DNA of 64,000 nucleotides from Bacteroidota bacterium (GTDB lineage: Bacteria; Bacteroidota; Ignavibacteria; Ignavibacteriales; Ignavibacteriaceae), in contig JAIUOE010000003.1 in the NCBI GenBank assembly GCA_020161395.1, positions 310,001 to 374,000 on the forward strand, read 5' to 3'. The position numbers and the translations under genes were made by a program. This document shows positions 8,135 to 17,496 of the stretch, piece after piece. How positions within the stretch are numbered: the first letter of the stretch is position 1; the number at the start of each line of letters is the position of its first letter. The notes below the pieces were generated by a model that was not told the origin of the DNA, ran no database searches, and saw nothing but the letters and a program-made list of their open reading frames with translations.

Positions 8135-10527
8135 TATAACTCCATCTTTAAAGTTGTCATGAAGTTTCTGCCCGCTGCAGGAAAGAAGTTATCCCATCCA
8201 AATCCATTCATCAAATATTTTTTGTCGAACAGATTATTGATTTCAAGGACAAATTTCAATCTCGCCCCGTACAGGTTATAGTTGATTCCTGCACTGAGAT
8301 TTGCAACGGAGAAGGGGTCGACAGTTACTTCCCCGACCTTCGCTCCATCAGGATTCACTGAATTATCGGTGTACTGGGCTCCTGTAAAGTTGAAACTTAA
8401 CGAGGTGTGGAAATGCGAGCTGCCATATGTCAGTCCTCCATTAAGAATAATTTCAGGTGCATTAGCGATAAAATTACCGTTCCGGGGAACAGGATTTCCG
8501 AAACTGTCATATTCTGTGAAATCAATGAACCGGTTACGGCTGAAATTACCGTTAAGATTTAAAACAAATCCCCATGGGAGGCGGGCAAATCCTTCGAATT
8601 CAAGACCGTAATGGAGGGTTTTTGCTGCATTTCCAACCCGAGGTTGACCAAAAACATCGAGACCCCCTGAAGGAACTATTTCATTTTCGAAATTCATATA
8701 ATAGAGATTAACCGATCCGTTTATTCCGGAAAAGGCGAACCGCGAACCCAGTTCGATATTTAGAAGTGATTCCGGTTTTACAAGCGGGTTATTGTAGTCA
8801 TAAGTCCCGTCCGGTTTCTTCTCAAACTGAGGAACCACTCCCCAACTAGCCGATTCCGCTTCATACAAATTCTTAAGGGGTGGCTCTCTTCTTGTGAGCG
8901 ATAGTGAAGTGTAGAGAGATATTTTGTCGTTAAGTGAAAAACTGATTCCGAGTTGCGGGTTCAGAAAAAAGTATGGGGTTGTAAAATCATTATTAGCATA
9001 CTTTTCCTCATAGAGCCTGTACTGCTGGTAGATTGATTGAACCCGTGCAATAAGGTCAATCTTCTCTGTCAGCCTGCTCTGAACACCAACAAAGGCAGAA
9101 TAGATATTCTTTGCACCTTTATACTCATAGAACTTCCTGTTCCCTTTCTCTCCGACCACATCAGCCGGCAAACCGGTACCCGATTCGATTCTTCCCCAGT
9201 GCAAGGAACGGTGTAGTCTTATCTCACCACCAGCCATCAGTTTTCCACCCTTAAACCTGTATTCGACCGATGGCAACCACCCAAACTGGTCATTGTCCAC
9301 AAATGCCCTCATCATAACATCGCCCGGAATTGTAATTGACGGATCGAGTCTGAAATAGTCATTTGTACCGTAGTTCGCGCTAAAATCAAAAAATCCGTCA
9401 CCTGACAGGAAAAAGAGGGTGTTCTTGAGCCAAAGGTCTTTACCCAGATTAATATCATGTACCAGTGAGACTTGCGGCTGGTTAAGCACCTCCCTGTCGC
9501 GTGAAGTGGCACCGTAATTATATTTTCTGGAGACTTCGTCACCATTTGCAGATTTACTGATTCCGTAGAACGCCAGACCGTCCTCCTGAGGTCCGCCGTA
9601 GGCATTTACTGAAAGTGTCTGAACATCGTCAAAATAGGATGCACTGACAAAATACCGCCAGAATTCAGACCAAGACCAGTCTCTGTACCCGTCACTTGTA
9701 ACTCGGCTCCCTCTCACCCTTATCATGAACCTGTCTGCGAGAATTCCACTGTTGGCACTGAAGGCGTATTTCGTTGTGTTAAAACTTCCCTTGCCAACTT
9801 CAAATGATACACCCGGATTCACAAGTGGTTTGTTGGTTACAAGGTTTATCGATGCTCCGATCGCCGGTGGACCATAGAATGAGATACTTGAACCTCTTTG
9901 TACCTGCACATCCTCCAGCGAGTTTGCAAGATCGTAAAAATTGATCCAGTAAACAGAGTGATCTTCGGGATCATTCTGTGGAACTCCGTTAATTAATACC
10001 GAAATCCGTCTCTGGTCAAAACCCCTTATTCTTACATAGCCGTACCCTATACCCGTTCCGGACTCTGAGTAGTATGAAGTTGAAGGAAGTGTATTAAGGA
10101 TGGAAGGGATGTCTCTCGTTATCGAAAGTCGTTCAATATCGAGTTTTGTGAGATTTGAAAAGGAAATGCTGCTCCCCTTGTCGCCTGCACGGGTACCGCT
10201 CACGATTACTTCGGGAATCTCCACCAGGTCTTTTTTCATTGCAATTTGGAGATTGAGCCTGTCGCCGGAGATTAATACCACTCTACGCTCGGTCTTAAAA
10301 CCGACAAAAGAACAAATAAGTCTCCATTCACCCGGAGGGATCGATTTGAGAATAAATTTCCCCTCCTCATTTGTCACACCAGCGAGCGGCAACTCTTCAA
10401 ACTTAATCACAGCTCCCTGCAGTTTCTGTCCGGTTTCCTCATCCACCACATCCACTTCCAAAACCGAGGCAACCTGCGAAAATGCAACGAGTGAAAAAAA
10501 GAAAAAACTAAAAAACAATCTGTACAT
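8134..10527 (-). CDS. TonB-dependent outer membrane receptor, TPP-riboswitch controlled
   Basis: 797 residues. A signal peptide is followed by a carboxypeptidase-regulatory-like beta-sandwich (about residues 25-105), as in SusC/CirA-type receptors. A TonB-box region E-V-I-V-S-G-T-R, a plug domain (about 115-230, with Y-V-R-I-R-G-F-D-Q-R-R) and a 22-strand barrel ending in an aromatic-containing strand follow. The C-terminal part has I-N-N-L-F-D-K-K-Y-L, typical of the family. The mRNA leader is a TPP riboswitch with a terminator, and thiamine pyrophosphokinase and a symporter follow, so the ligand is most likely thiamine or a derivative. This matches the thiamine-regulated receptors predicted in Bacteroidetes. 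Confidence 0.9.
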   Translation of the reverse strand: MYRLFFSFFFFSLVAFSQVASVLEVDVVDEETGQKLQGAVIKFEELPLAGVTNEEGKFILKSIPPGEWRLICSFVGFKTERRVVLISGDRLNLQIAMKKDLVEIPEVIVSGTRAGDKGSSISFSNLTKLDIERLSITRDIPSILNTLPSTSYYSESGTGIGYGYVRIRGFDQRRISVLINGVPQNDPEDHSVYWINFYDLANSLEDVQVQRGSSISFYGPPAIGASINLVTNKPLVNPGVSFEVGKGSFNTTKYAFSANSGILADRFMIRVRGSRVTSDGYRDWSWSEFWRYFVSASYFDDVQTLSVNAYGGPQEDGLAFYGISKSANGDEVSRKYNYGATSRDREVLNQPQVSLVHDINLGKDLWLKNTLFFLSGDGFFDFSANYGTNDYFRLDPSITIPGDVMMRAFVDNDQFGWLPSVEYRFKGGKLMAGGEIRLHRSLHWGRIESGTGLPADVVGEKGNRKFYEYKGAKNIYSAFVGVQSRLTEKIDLIARVQSIYQQYRLYEEKYANNDFTTPYFFLNPQLGISFSLNDKISLYTSLSLTRREPPLKNLYEAESASWGVVPQFEKKPDGTYDYNNPLVKPESLLNIELGSRFAFSGINGSVNLYYMNFENEIVPSGGLDVFGQPRVGNAAKTLHYGLEFEGFARLPWGFVLNLNGNFSRNRFIDFTEYDSFGNPVPRNGNFIANAPEIILNGGLTYGSSHFHTSLSFNFTGAQYTDNSVNPDGAKVGEVTVDPFSVANLSAGINYNLYGARLKFVLEINNLFDKKYLMNGFGWDNFFPAAGRNFMTTLKMEL

Positions 10528-10548
10528 CTGTTTACCTGTATTTAAAAT

Positions 10549-10590
10549 GAAAAAGCCGTTTTTCAGAGGGGTAACTGAAAAGCGGCTTTT
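10549..10590 (-). terminator. Riboswitch expression-platform terminator
   Basis: On the minus strand AAAAGCCGCTTTTCAG (10575-10590) can pair with CTGAAAAACGGCTTTT (10551-10566) around an 8-nt loop, followed by T-rich sequence. It sits between the TPP aptamer and the receptor start codon, as expected for transcription attenuation when TPP is bound. Confidence 0.85.
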
Positions 10591-10593
10591 AAT

Positions 10594-10668
10594 TTGTTCC
10601 CTACGCCGGAATTACCCGGATCAGGTTCAAGGGTTTGATCTCAGCCCGTTCAGGGCACCCCTACATTC
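10594..10668 (-). promoter_or_regulatory. TPP riboswitch aptamer (THI box)
   Basis: The minus strand holds the conserved THI-box segments in order: GGGGTGCCC, then GGGCTGAGATCAAACCC, then ACCTGATCCGGGTAAT and CCGGCGTAGGGA. The CTGAGA and ACCTGATC...GCGTAGGGA blocks are the pyrimidine- and pyrophosphate-sensing parts of the TPP aptamer. It lies about 67 nt upstream of the TonB receptor, with a terminator hairpin in between, so high TPP should switch the operon off. Only about 38 nt separate it from the stop of the upstream transglycosylase gene, so the promoter must be in or next to that gene's end. Confidence 0.95.
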
Positions 10669-10706
10669 AACTTGCGTTGACAAACAATATATTCAGAACA
10701 ATAGAA

Positions 10707-12854
10707 CTATTTTTTCTTTGTTTTTGTCGTATTTCCGGTTTTTGGAGTAGTAGTTGCCTTTTTAGTGGTCTTGTTGTTCGAACCGGTTTTTACTGTAGCT
10801 TTTTTATTGGTATTTGTACCTGTTTTTGGAGTTACAGTTGTTTTCGACTTTTTGTTGTAGTTATTACCATAACTGACACCCGTTTTTGACTTTGTGGTGC
10901 TGGTAATGTTCTTCTTGTTGTAATTGTAATTGGTGTTCGTGTTGGCTTTTACGGTAGTCTTTACATCCGTAACCGTTTTATTGGAATAGATTTTCAGATT
11001 CTGCCCGGCAAGTACCTTGTCAGAAGAAAGATTGTTCCATGTTTTGATGTCATCAACCGACACACCATATTTTGCAGCTATCGCAGTAATATTGTCGTTA
11101 TTCTGAACCTTGTAAGTATTCAGAGTGGCAGTATTCTTTGATGCATTATCACCGTAGGAAACGGGTACTGTACCGGTGTAGATGGTCAGGGATGTATTTG
11201 CATACACGAGACCGTTTTTAATTTTGGTACCATTCCAGCTTTTTAAATCATTTATCGAAACCTTGTACTTTTCAGCAATTTCAGCGAGAGTTTCGCCATA
11301 CTTCACTGTGTGATAGTATGTTTTGGAGTCGTTGTTGTTTGCTGTTACAGTAGTGGTGGATTTCTTTTTTGAGGTGTTGCCGGCGAGTGCTGAGTATGTT
11401 TCATATTTGGATGCAGGTACATTAATTACGAGTTCCTGACCGGTTTTGGCATTCTCGAAAGCAGAGATGTTATTCCATTTCCGCAATTCGGTAACTGTCA
11501 CATTGAATTTGGAAGCGACCTGAACGAGGCTTTCATCACTCTTTATTGCGTAACGAATTGTTGCTGTTGTTCCATCACCACCAGCGAGCTGAAGGTTCGA
11601 ATTGTTGTTCTGAAGACCTGCGAGAACCGTACTGCTGCTGCCTTTAGGCACGCGAAGTACATAATCACCGGTACCCGGCGTATTGTTCTGCAACAATTCA
11701 GGATTAAGATCTTTAATATCCGTAAGTGATACACCGGAGAGATTCGCAACATTGATAAGCGGAGTTGCCTTTGCTACATTAATCGACTCATACTCAAAAG
11801 TCGTCTGATAACTGATATCGGTCAAACCGAACTTTTCAGGATTCATTGCAACAAGTGTTGCGGCGATGTATGCCGGCACATAGTTACGGGTTTCCTGAGG
11901 AAGCAATTGCTGGATAGCCCAAAACGAGTTTTCAGTACCGCGTTTTATGGCTCTGGAAATTCTGCCTTCGCCTGCATTGTAGGCTGCGAGCGCGAGATGC
12001 CAGTCACCAAGTGAATTTTTAAGGTCGCGAAGATGTCTTGCAGCAGCTCTGGTTGCCTTTACAGGGTCTTTTCTCTCGTCGATATTGTAGTCGACTTTGA
12101 GGTTGTACATCTGTCCGGTTCCCTTCATGAACTGCCAGAGCCCCATCGCACCGGCGATTGAGCGGGCATTAGGGTTCAAACCGCTTTCGATCAGTGTAAG
12201 GTAGGCGAGCTCAAGTGGAACTCCTTCTTCCTTAAGAATCGGGATGATTACAGGGAAATATTTTCCTGTTCTTCCAACCCACTGTTTGAAGAAGTTTTTA
12301 CCTTTTCCGGTGTAGAAAGTGATCCACTTTTCAACCTGATCGTTGATAACAAGTGGAATTTCACCGGAATTAAAGTTGGAACTGGAATTAGTAGCTGCAA
12401 TCTCAATTTCTGAAACAGAGGTCAGAAGATGGCCTGCAGTGAGATTTTTGTCGCCATTCTTTAAGAGATCTTTAAATGCATCCACTGATACATCTTCGAT
12501 CGTCTCATCGATATTGTTGACGAGTTCACTGGTTTCGTCCATTATGAGAAGTTTTAACTCGGCATAACGCGGATTTGCGTCAATTCCGGGGTAATTGTCA
12601 AGACCGTTCATGATCTCAACTGCAGAAGTTAAGCTGTTGATGGCTTCCTGAGTTGAGTTTTTTCTTGCTTTCTCGACTGATTGCTGATAATAAGCATATG
12701 CTCTGTCAAGTTCCTGCGGTACAATGTCTTGTGTGCTTATGTTCTGTTGCGTTACAGGTGTTGTGACCTGTGTATTTGCGGTTTCAGTCCCGGGGATACA
12801 GCCTGTTAGCCCCAAAACTGAAACTGCAAATATCAGGAGTGCTGCTTTACGCAT
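10707..12854 (-). CDS. mltD: Membrane-bound lytic murein transglycosylase D-like lipoprotein with LysM repeats
   Basis: 715 residues. A lipoprotein signal with lipobox L-T-G-C (about residues 16-19) is followed by an alpha-helical region and an SLT domain at about 205-310. The SLT domain has the catalytic Glu in L-I-E-S-G-L-N-P, then G-A-M-G-L-W-Q-F and A-Y-N-A-G-E-G-R. Three LysM modules lie near 436-480, 512-555 and 580-622. The last 90 or so residues are a low-complexity Lys/Thr/Asn tail. The enzyme cleaves peptidoglycan to 1,6-anhydro products from its lipid anchor. Family members usually carry two or more LysM; the long basic tail is unusual and may also bind the wall. Confidence 0.9.
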   Translation of the reverse strand: MRKAALLIFAVSVLGLTGCIPGTETANTQVTTPVTQQNISTQDIVPQELDRAYAYYQQSVEKARKNSTQEAINSLTSAVEIMNGLDNYPGIDANPRYAELKLLIMDETSELVNNIDETIEDVSVDAFKDLLKNGDKNLTAGHLLTSVSEIEIAATNSSSNFNSGEIPLVINDQVEKWITFYTGKGKNFFKQWVGRTGKYFPVIIPILKEEGVPLELAYLTLIESGLNPNARSIAGAMGLWQFMKGTGQMYNLKVDYNIDERKDPVKATRAAARHLRDLKNSLGDWHLALAAYNAGEGRISRAIKRGTENSFWAIQQLLPQETRNYVPAYIAATLVAMNPEKFGLTDISYQTTFEYESINVAKATPLINVANLSGVSLTDIKDLNPELLQNNTPGTGDYVLRVPKGSSSTVLAGLQNNNSNLQLAGGDGTTATIRYAIKSDESLVQVASKFNVTVTELRKWNNISAFENAKTGQELVINVPASKYETYSALAGNTSKKKSTTTVTANNNDSKTYYHTVKYGETLAEIAEKYKVSINDLKSWNGTKIKNGLVYANTSLTIYTGTVPVSYGDNASKNTATLNTYKVQNNDNITAIAAKYGVSVDDIKTWNNLSSDKVLAGQNLKIYSNKTVTDVKTTVKANTNTNYNYNKKNITSTTKSKTGVSYGNNYNKKSKTTVTPKTGTNTNKKATVKTGSNNKTTKKATTTPKTGNTTKTKKK

Positions 12855-12916
12855 TAAACCTCCATGGTTGATTTTGATTGTTGAATAAATAATATTTTGC
12901 CTGATACTCTATTCTC

Positions 12917-14461
12917 CTATAAAGGAATATTTGAATGTTTTTTACCCGGATTCTTATCCTTTTTAGTTTTTAGCAACTGAAAAGAATTTATCAATCTTAT
13001 TCTTGTGTCTGCCGGTTCTATCACATCATCGATAAAACCCCGTTCGGCAGCAGTATAGGGATTCGCAAACTTTTTGATGTATTCGTCAAGTTTTTCTGCA
13101 AGCGCCGCTTCCGGATCATCTGCAGCTGCTATCTCTTTTTTGAAAATTATTTCCACTGCACCTTTTGGACCCATTACTGCAATCTCTGCAGAGGGCCATG
13201 CAAAATTAAAATCGCCTCTTATGTGCTTCGAGTTCATCACATCGTAAGCACCACCGTAAGCTTTTCTGGTAATGACAGTTATTTTTGGAACTGTAGCTTC
13301 ACTGAAAGCAAACAGAAGTTTTGCTCCGTGTCTTATAATTCCGTTCCATTCCTGATCTGTCCCTGGTAAAAATCCCGGCACATCCTCCAAAACGAGGAGA
13401 GGAATGTTGAAAGCATCGCAGAATCTTACGAATCTTGCCCCTTTAACCGAAGCGTTTATGTCGAGCACTCCCGCTAAAACCGATGGCTGGTTAGCCACAA
13501 TTCCAATGCTCATCCCGCCCATTCTCGCGAATCCACAAACAATGTTTTCAGCATAATTTGCGTGAACTTCAAAAAACTCCTCGTTATCTACGAGCAGGGA
13601 GATCACCTCTTTTATGTCGTAAGGCTTGTTCGCATTGTCCGGTATAACGGAGTTTAGACGCTCGTCCCGCTTAATGGTTCCCTTTTTGAACGGTTTCTCC
13701 AATGGTCTGTCCTTGTAATTCAAAGGAACGAAACTCATTAGATGCCTTACATTCATTAAGGTTTCAATCTCGTTGTCAAATGCAAAATGCGCGACACCGC
13801 TCTTCACCGAGTGGGTCTCAGCCCCTCCCAAATCCTCGAATGTTACATCTTCATGGGTTACAGTCTTCACCACATTTGGGCCGGTAACAAACATGTAACT
13901 CGAGTTCTTGACCATAAATACAAAATCTGTAATTGCCGGGGAATAAACAGCACCTCCGGCACAAGGACCCAAAATAACACTTATTTGTGGAATAACACCG
14001 CTTGCGAGGGTATTTAACAGAAAAATATCTGCGTACCCGCCAAGACTTACCACGCCTTCCTGAATTCTGGCTCCCCCGGAATCGTTTAATCCGATAACCG
14101 GAATCCCCGTTTTCATCGCCATTTTCATCACTTTGCAGATTTTTTCTGCATGCGTTTCTGAAAGTGATCCGCCAAAAACCGTAAAATCCTGACTGTAAAC
14201 AGCAACAGGCCTTCCCTCAATGGTTCCAAATCCGGTAACCACCCCGTCCCCGTAATATGTCTGTTTTTCAAGACCAAAATCTTTCGACCGGTGCTTTACG
14301 AATACATCAATCTCTTCGAAACTTCCTTCATCAAGTAGAATTTCAAGCCTCTCACGGGCTGAAAGTTTCCCTTGTTCGTGCTGTTTCGCAAGCTTCGCTT
14401 CCCCTCCCCCTTTTCGGGATAATTCGCGTTTTTCTTTCAGCTCAGCAATTTTATGATGCAT
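12917..14461 (-). CDS. pccB: Acyl-CoA carboxylase carboxyltransferase subunit (propionyl-CoA type)
   Basis: 514 residues, the normal length for PccB/MmdA beta subunits. The N-terminus has [20 protein letters not shown]. The two crotonase-like halves carry [21 protein letters not shown] and [10 protein letters not shown], with K-A-Y-G-G-A-Y near the end. It transfers carboxyl from biotin to acyl-CoA. No biotin carrier or biotin carboxylase is beside it. It could work in a propionyl-CoA carboxylase or a sodium-pumping methylmalonyl-CoA decarboxylase; sequence alone does not decide. A B12-binding mutase subunit lies at 36.2 kb. Confidence 0.88.
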   Translation of the reverse strand: MHHKIAELKEKRELSRKGGGEAKLAKQHEQGKLSARERLEILLDEGSFEEIDVFVKHRSKDFGLEKQTYYGDGVVTGFGTIEGRPVAVYSQDFTVFGGSLSETHAEKICKVMKMAMKTGIPVIGLNDSGGARIQEGVVSLGGYADIFLLNTLASGVIPQISVILGPCAGGAVYSPAITDFVFMVKNSSYMFVTGPNVVKTVTHEDVTFEDLGGAETHSVKSGVAHFAFDNEIETLMNVRHLMSFVPLNYKDRPLEKPFKKGTIKRDERLNSVIPDNANKPYDIKEVISLLVDNEEFFEVHANYAENIVCGFARMGGMSIGIVANQPSVLAGVLDINASVKGARFVRFCDAFNIPLLVLEDVPGFLPGTDQEWNGIIRHGAKLLFAFSEATVPKITVITRKAYGGAYDVMNSKHIRGDFNFAWPSAEIAVMGPKGAVEIIFKKEIAAADDPEAALAEKLDEYIKKFANPYTAAERGFIDDVIEPADTRIRLINSFQLLKTKKDKNPGKKHSNIPL

Positions 14462-14578
14462 TATTCTCGGCTTACTGCTTATATTTCAGTTGTTTATCGG
14501 GAATTTTAGAAAAATACAGAATTCCGTAAAACTAATTTAATTAATTTATGATTGATATGAAAATAATTTAAAATTTAT

Positions 14579-15424
14579 ATGAGTGTTTCCTTTTTACCGC
14601 TGCTTTTGATCCTTGTCACCTTTTTTTCCGGAAATCTGAATTCCCAGCCATGGAATTTTGTAAAAGAGATCGGGAATTTCAACAGGGCATCATCTTTCTC
14701 ACTCTCTCCTGAAGGGTATTTTTATGTAACGGATCTTGGAGCAAGTCAGGTATTAAAACTCGACATGGATGGCGCTGTTTTTAATACATCAGGAGGGTAC
14801 GGATGGGATTCAAGGTCACTGACAACCCCGCTGGATGTGTGTGCCGAAATGGTTTATGTTCTGGTGGCAGATGAAGAAAACAATAAGATCAATAAATATG
14901 ACAAAAGTCTTAATCTGGCAGGAACCGTTTACAAAAAAGAGAGTCTTCTCAACGACGAAGTTTTCGGATATCCCCTTTCAGTAACGGTTTCCACCATGGG
15001 CGATCTGTATGTTCTGGATGGTGAAAATAAAAGGATAGTCTATTTCAATTTTTTTGGCGATTACAAAGGCAATTTTGGCGGTTACAATTCAGGTTTTTAC
15101 ACACTTGACAGACCAGGAAAAATTACAGCTCTAAAAAACACCCTTGCAGTACTGGATGGAAGAGATCTGGTTATTTTCGATCTCTTCGGAAATTACATTA
15201 ATAAAATCCCCCTTGACGGCAAATTTATTTCAGTTAAAGCCACCGATGGAGTGGTCACCCTGACTTCGAAAACTGAAATATATGTCGCCAATGACGCATA
15301 TAATCTGGAATTTACAAAACTGGATGTTTCCGAACACCTCTGGTTTGTCGATTCAATCGTTTCGGGTGGCATGCTTTATATCCTGACCGAGAATTCAATT
15401 CTCATCTATAAACGAGGGAACTGA
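14579..15424 (+). CDS. Secreted NHL-repeat-like beta-propeller protein
   Basis: 281 residues with an N-terminal signal peptide (hydrophobic L-P-L-L-L-I-L-V-T-F-F, cleavage likely near residue 22). The body has repeated Y-V-T-D-L-G, Y-V-L-D-G-E-N-K-R-I-V-Y-F and V-L-D-G-R-D-L-V-I-F-D elements, like NHL or SMP-30-type propeller blades. The start has no clear Shine-Dalgarno in an AT-rich leader. It heads a plus-strand group whose second gene follows immediately. Such proteins bind ligands or other proteins at the envelope; no function can be assigned. Confidence 0.7.
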   Translation: MSVSFLPLLLILVTFFSGNLNSQPWNFVKEIGNFNRASSFSLSPEGYFYVTDLGASQVLKLDMDGAVFNTSGGYGWDSRSLTTPLDVCAEMVYVLVADEENNKINKYDKSLNLAGTVYKKESLLNDEVFGYPLSVTVSTMGDLYVLDGENKRIVYFNFFGDYKGNFGGYNSGFYTLDRPGKITALKNTLAVLDGRDLVIFDLFGNYINKIPLDGKFISVKATDGVVTLTSKTEIYVANDAYNLEFTKLDVSEHLWFVDSIVSGGMLYILTENSILIYKRGN

Positions 15425-15466
15425 AAACTGCGTCTGCTTCGCTCACCATATCTTCCTGTCGCATGG

Positions 15467-15883
15467 TTGTTTCTGCTTCTCGCTGTGTCATTTTTACCGT
15501 TTTATTCAGGCGGTCTAAAATTCATTTACCCCTTTACGAAGTCACTTTTTTCGAGAATTTGTCACGGAATCGACAGCCGCTGTTTCCATATCGATGGTCT
15601 GCCGTTACACCTTTGTGCAAGATGCCTCGGGATCTATTCAGGTCTGTTTTTAGGCAGTATCACGGCACTTTTCATCCGAAACAGATATGAAAGGTTCCTG
15701 AGCAGATATTTTTTACTGGTCGCTGTCATTCCCATTTTAACAAGCAAACTGCTCGAGTGGACAGGAATAATCGAGTATTCTCTTTGGGGTGCTTTATTTT
15801 CAGGATTTCTAAGCGGTTACATTCTCTTTTTATATATTTCAAATCGGTTTTTATTTAATTATCAATACAGAGTTAATGGTTAA
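15467..15883 (+). CDS. DUF2085-type small membrane protein
   Basis: About 138 residues with three or four transmembrane helices. The first loop carries C-H-G-I-D-S-R-C-F followed by L-C-A-R-C-L-G-I-Y-S-G, the cysteine/histidine pattern of DUF2085, which looks able to bind a metal. The start is uncertain. TTG at 15467 is the first conventional start, but the frame is open back to the preceding stop at 15422-15424. A CTG at 15428 behind GAGGGAA would add 13 residues and a more complete first helix. It overlaps the next gene by 8 nt, so the pair is translationally coupled. Function unknown. Confidence 0.7.
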   Translation: MFLLLAVSFLPFYSGGLKFIYPFTKSLFSRICHGIDSRCFHIDGLPLHLCARCLGIYSGLFLGSITALFIRNRYERFLSRYFLLVAVIPILTSKLLEWTGIIEYSLWGALFSGFLSGYILFLYISNRFLFNYQYRVNG

Positions 15884-16394
15884 CAGTAAATATTTCCCCA
15901 CTCTTGTCTCAGGTTTTGCCGCCGGTGTCCTGAGTACCGTACCAATCCTGAAATCGACCGCCTGTTGCATCCTCGTTCCCGCTGCAGTTATTTTTGCACT
16001 CTACGCAGACAGACGAATCAATAACGACAAGTTCTCTCTGCAGATGTCGTATGCATTAGTGTTCGGACTTTTGACAGGGGTTTTCACAGCATTTTTTGGA
16101 ACCACATTTGATGTTCTGATTTCATTCATAACGAGACATAACGAATTTGTGGACTCATATCCTCAAATTCTGCAAATGTTGAACGAAATGCCGTTTCTGC
16201 AGGGTTCCGACCCTTCTGTAAAAGAGGCTATGGATATTCTTGAGGCAACGAGAGATGATATTGTAAATACCGGATTCTCGGGATTTTATGCAGTGATGTC
16301 GTTTATCAATAATTTGATATTCTATCCGTTGTTTGGATTGTTAGGCGGGTTGTTGGGTAAGGCTATACTTGACAGATCAAACAAATCGTTTTGA
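15876..16394 (+). CDS. Uncharacterised four-helix membrane protein (DUF4199-like)
   Basis: 172 residues. Two helices are followed by a third beginning S-Y-A-L-V-F-G-L-L-T-G-V-F-T-A-F. A polar middle section (about residues 90-130, with acidic helices) follows, then a final glycine-rich helix F-G-L-L-G-G-L-L-G-K-A. The layout resembles DUF4199 proteins of Bacteroidetes, but I cannot confirm the family. It is the last gene of the plus-strand group and stops 7 nt from the convergent TonB gene, with no terminator in between. Confidence 0.6.
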   Translation: MVNSKYFPTLVSGFAAGVLSTVPILKSTACCILVPAAVIFALYADRRINNDKFSLQMSYALVFGLLTGVFTAFFGTTFDVLISFITRHNEFVDSYPQILQMLNEMPFLQGSDPSVKEAMDILEATRDDIVNTGFSGFYAVMSFINNLIFYPLFGLLGGLLGKAILDRSNKSF

Positions 16395-16401
16395 TCTGCA
16401 G

Positions 16402-17076
16402 CTATCTCAACCTGAACGGGAAAGTGATGGTTACCTGCTGAACAAAGCTCTCACCTCCGGGCAGTTTTTCAAATCGCCAGGTTTTAAGGGCATTAATACA
16501 GAGGTTGTCGAGTTTCGGATCAAGTTTTTTTACAGGAACCACACTTCCCACCGTACCGTTTGGGAGTATTGTGAAAGAGAGAACAACATTTCCTTCTATG
16601 TTCACACCAGCAGGATATTTGGGGACATTCCAGCTTAATATTGCTCTCTTCCCTTTTCCACCCCAGCCGATGGAGTAGCCTGTGCCGTAAGTGGTTCCTC
16701 CGCCCGTTCCGGGATTGGTGGTGGTTCCCTTTTTGTCTTCATTTCCTTTTTTGCCCGAATCATCCTTCTTTTTGGTTTTTACACCATCCTTGTCGGTATT
16801 TTTGGCATCAGGCGTCTTGACTTTATCCTCTTTTTTGGCGTCTTTCGATGTATTTTCAACTTTTTCTTCGTTGGTCTCCGCCTCAACTCCCTGATTTCCC
16901 ATTTTTCCGGCTTCACCTCCCAGCTCAGGAGGAGCTTCGATTTCCATAACGATTACACTTTTTGATTGTTTGGGCATACTTCCTCCAAAATAGAGGAAGA
17001 ACATCAGCCCGAATCCGACCAGATGCAAAACCAGTGAAATACCAATGGCAATACTTCGATCCTTGTTCACAATCAC
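16402..17076 (-). CDS. tonB: TonB-family energy transducer
   Basis: 224 residues: a short cytoplasmic N-terminus, one transmembrane helix (about residues 10-32), a long Lys/Asp/Glu/Thr-rich periplasmic linker (about 55-125) and a C-terminal TonB domain from about 140. The domain contains Y-P-A-G-V-N-I-E-G-N-V-V-L-S-F and A-L-K-T-W-R-F-E-K-L-P-G-G. It passes proton-motive energy to outer-membrane receptors. It overlaps the ExbD gene by 4 nt. Partners in this window include the thiamine receptor and the barrel at 21.4 kb. The linker is Lys-rich and Pro-poor compared with the E. coli protein. Confidence 0.88.
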   Translation of the reverse strand: MIVNKDRSIAIGISLVLHLVGFGLMFFLYFGGSMPKQSKSVIVMEIEAPPELGGEAGKMGNQGVEAETNEEKVENTSKDAKKEDKVKTPDAKNTDKDGVKTKKKDDSGKKGNEDKKGTTTNPGTGGGTTYGTGYSIGWGGKGKRAILSWNVPKYPAGVNIEGNVVLSFTILPNGTVGSVVPVKKLDPKLDNLCINALKTWRFEKLPGGESFVQQVTITFPFRLR

Positions 17077-17489
17077 TTTTTCTCTTGTTCAGTGGTTTTT
17101 TCGGTCTGAAGTGTAAATTTATCGAAGCCCGATCCCTTAGCGGCATCAATTACTTTGACAACTTTTTCGATCGCTACATCCTTGTCAGATGCAATTATAA
17201 GATTTGCCTCTTCATTCGATTCACGGAGAGCTTTAAGTTTGATCTCCAGTTCAGGCTCGGCAACTACCGTCTCTCCAACATAATAGGTACCTTCTTTTGT
17301 GATGGTAACAACATAATCGGATGGAATTACCTGTTCAGTGTTTTTTGACCCGGGGAGCTTTACTTTTACTCCTGACTGCACCACGAATTGTGATGTAATC
17401 ATGAAGAAAATGAGCAGAAGCATCACAACATCTGTCAAAGATGAAAAACTGAACTCTGCCAGTGGCTTGTTTCTTCTTTTAAATCGCAT
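17073..17489 (-). CDS. exbD: ExbD/TolR-family biopolymer transport protein
   Basis: 138 residues with a single N-terminal helix. The sequence starts MRFKRRNKPLAEFSFSSLTD and continues V-V-M-L-L-L-I-F-F-M-I-T, with the key Asp of the helix in S-L-T-D-V-V-M-L-L. A periplasmic domain follows. It forms the proton-conducting stator complex with ExbB and TonB. It sits between exbB (7-nt gap) and tonB (4-nt overlap). Confidence 0.9.
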   Translation of the reverse strand: MRFKRRNKPLAEFSFSSLTDVVMLLLIFFMITSQFVVQSGVKVKLPGSKNTEQVIPSDYVVTITKEGTYYVGETVVAEPELEIKLKALRESNEEANLIIASDKDVAIEKVVKVIDAAKGSGFDKFTLQTEKTTEQEKK

Positions 17490-17496
17490 CTCTCAC

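Noticed and set aside
10100-10750. 216-codon plus-strand frame crossing the TonB receptor start and the riboswitch
   Set aside because: It covers a well-supported receptor and the TPP aptamer on the other strand and resembles no family.
10665-10760. Specific promoter for the thiamine operon inside the transglycosylase end
   Set aside because: A TATATT exists at about the right place but no acceptable -35 at 16-18 nt, so I do not call it.
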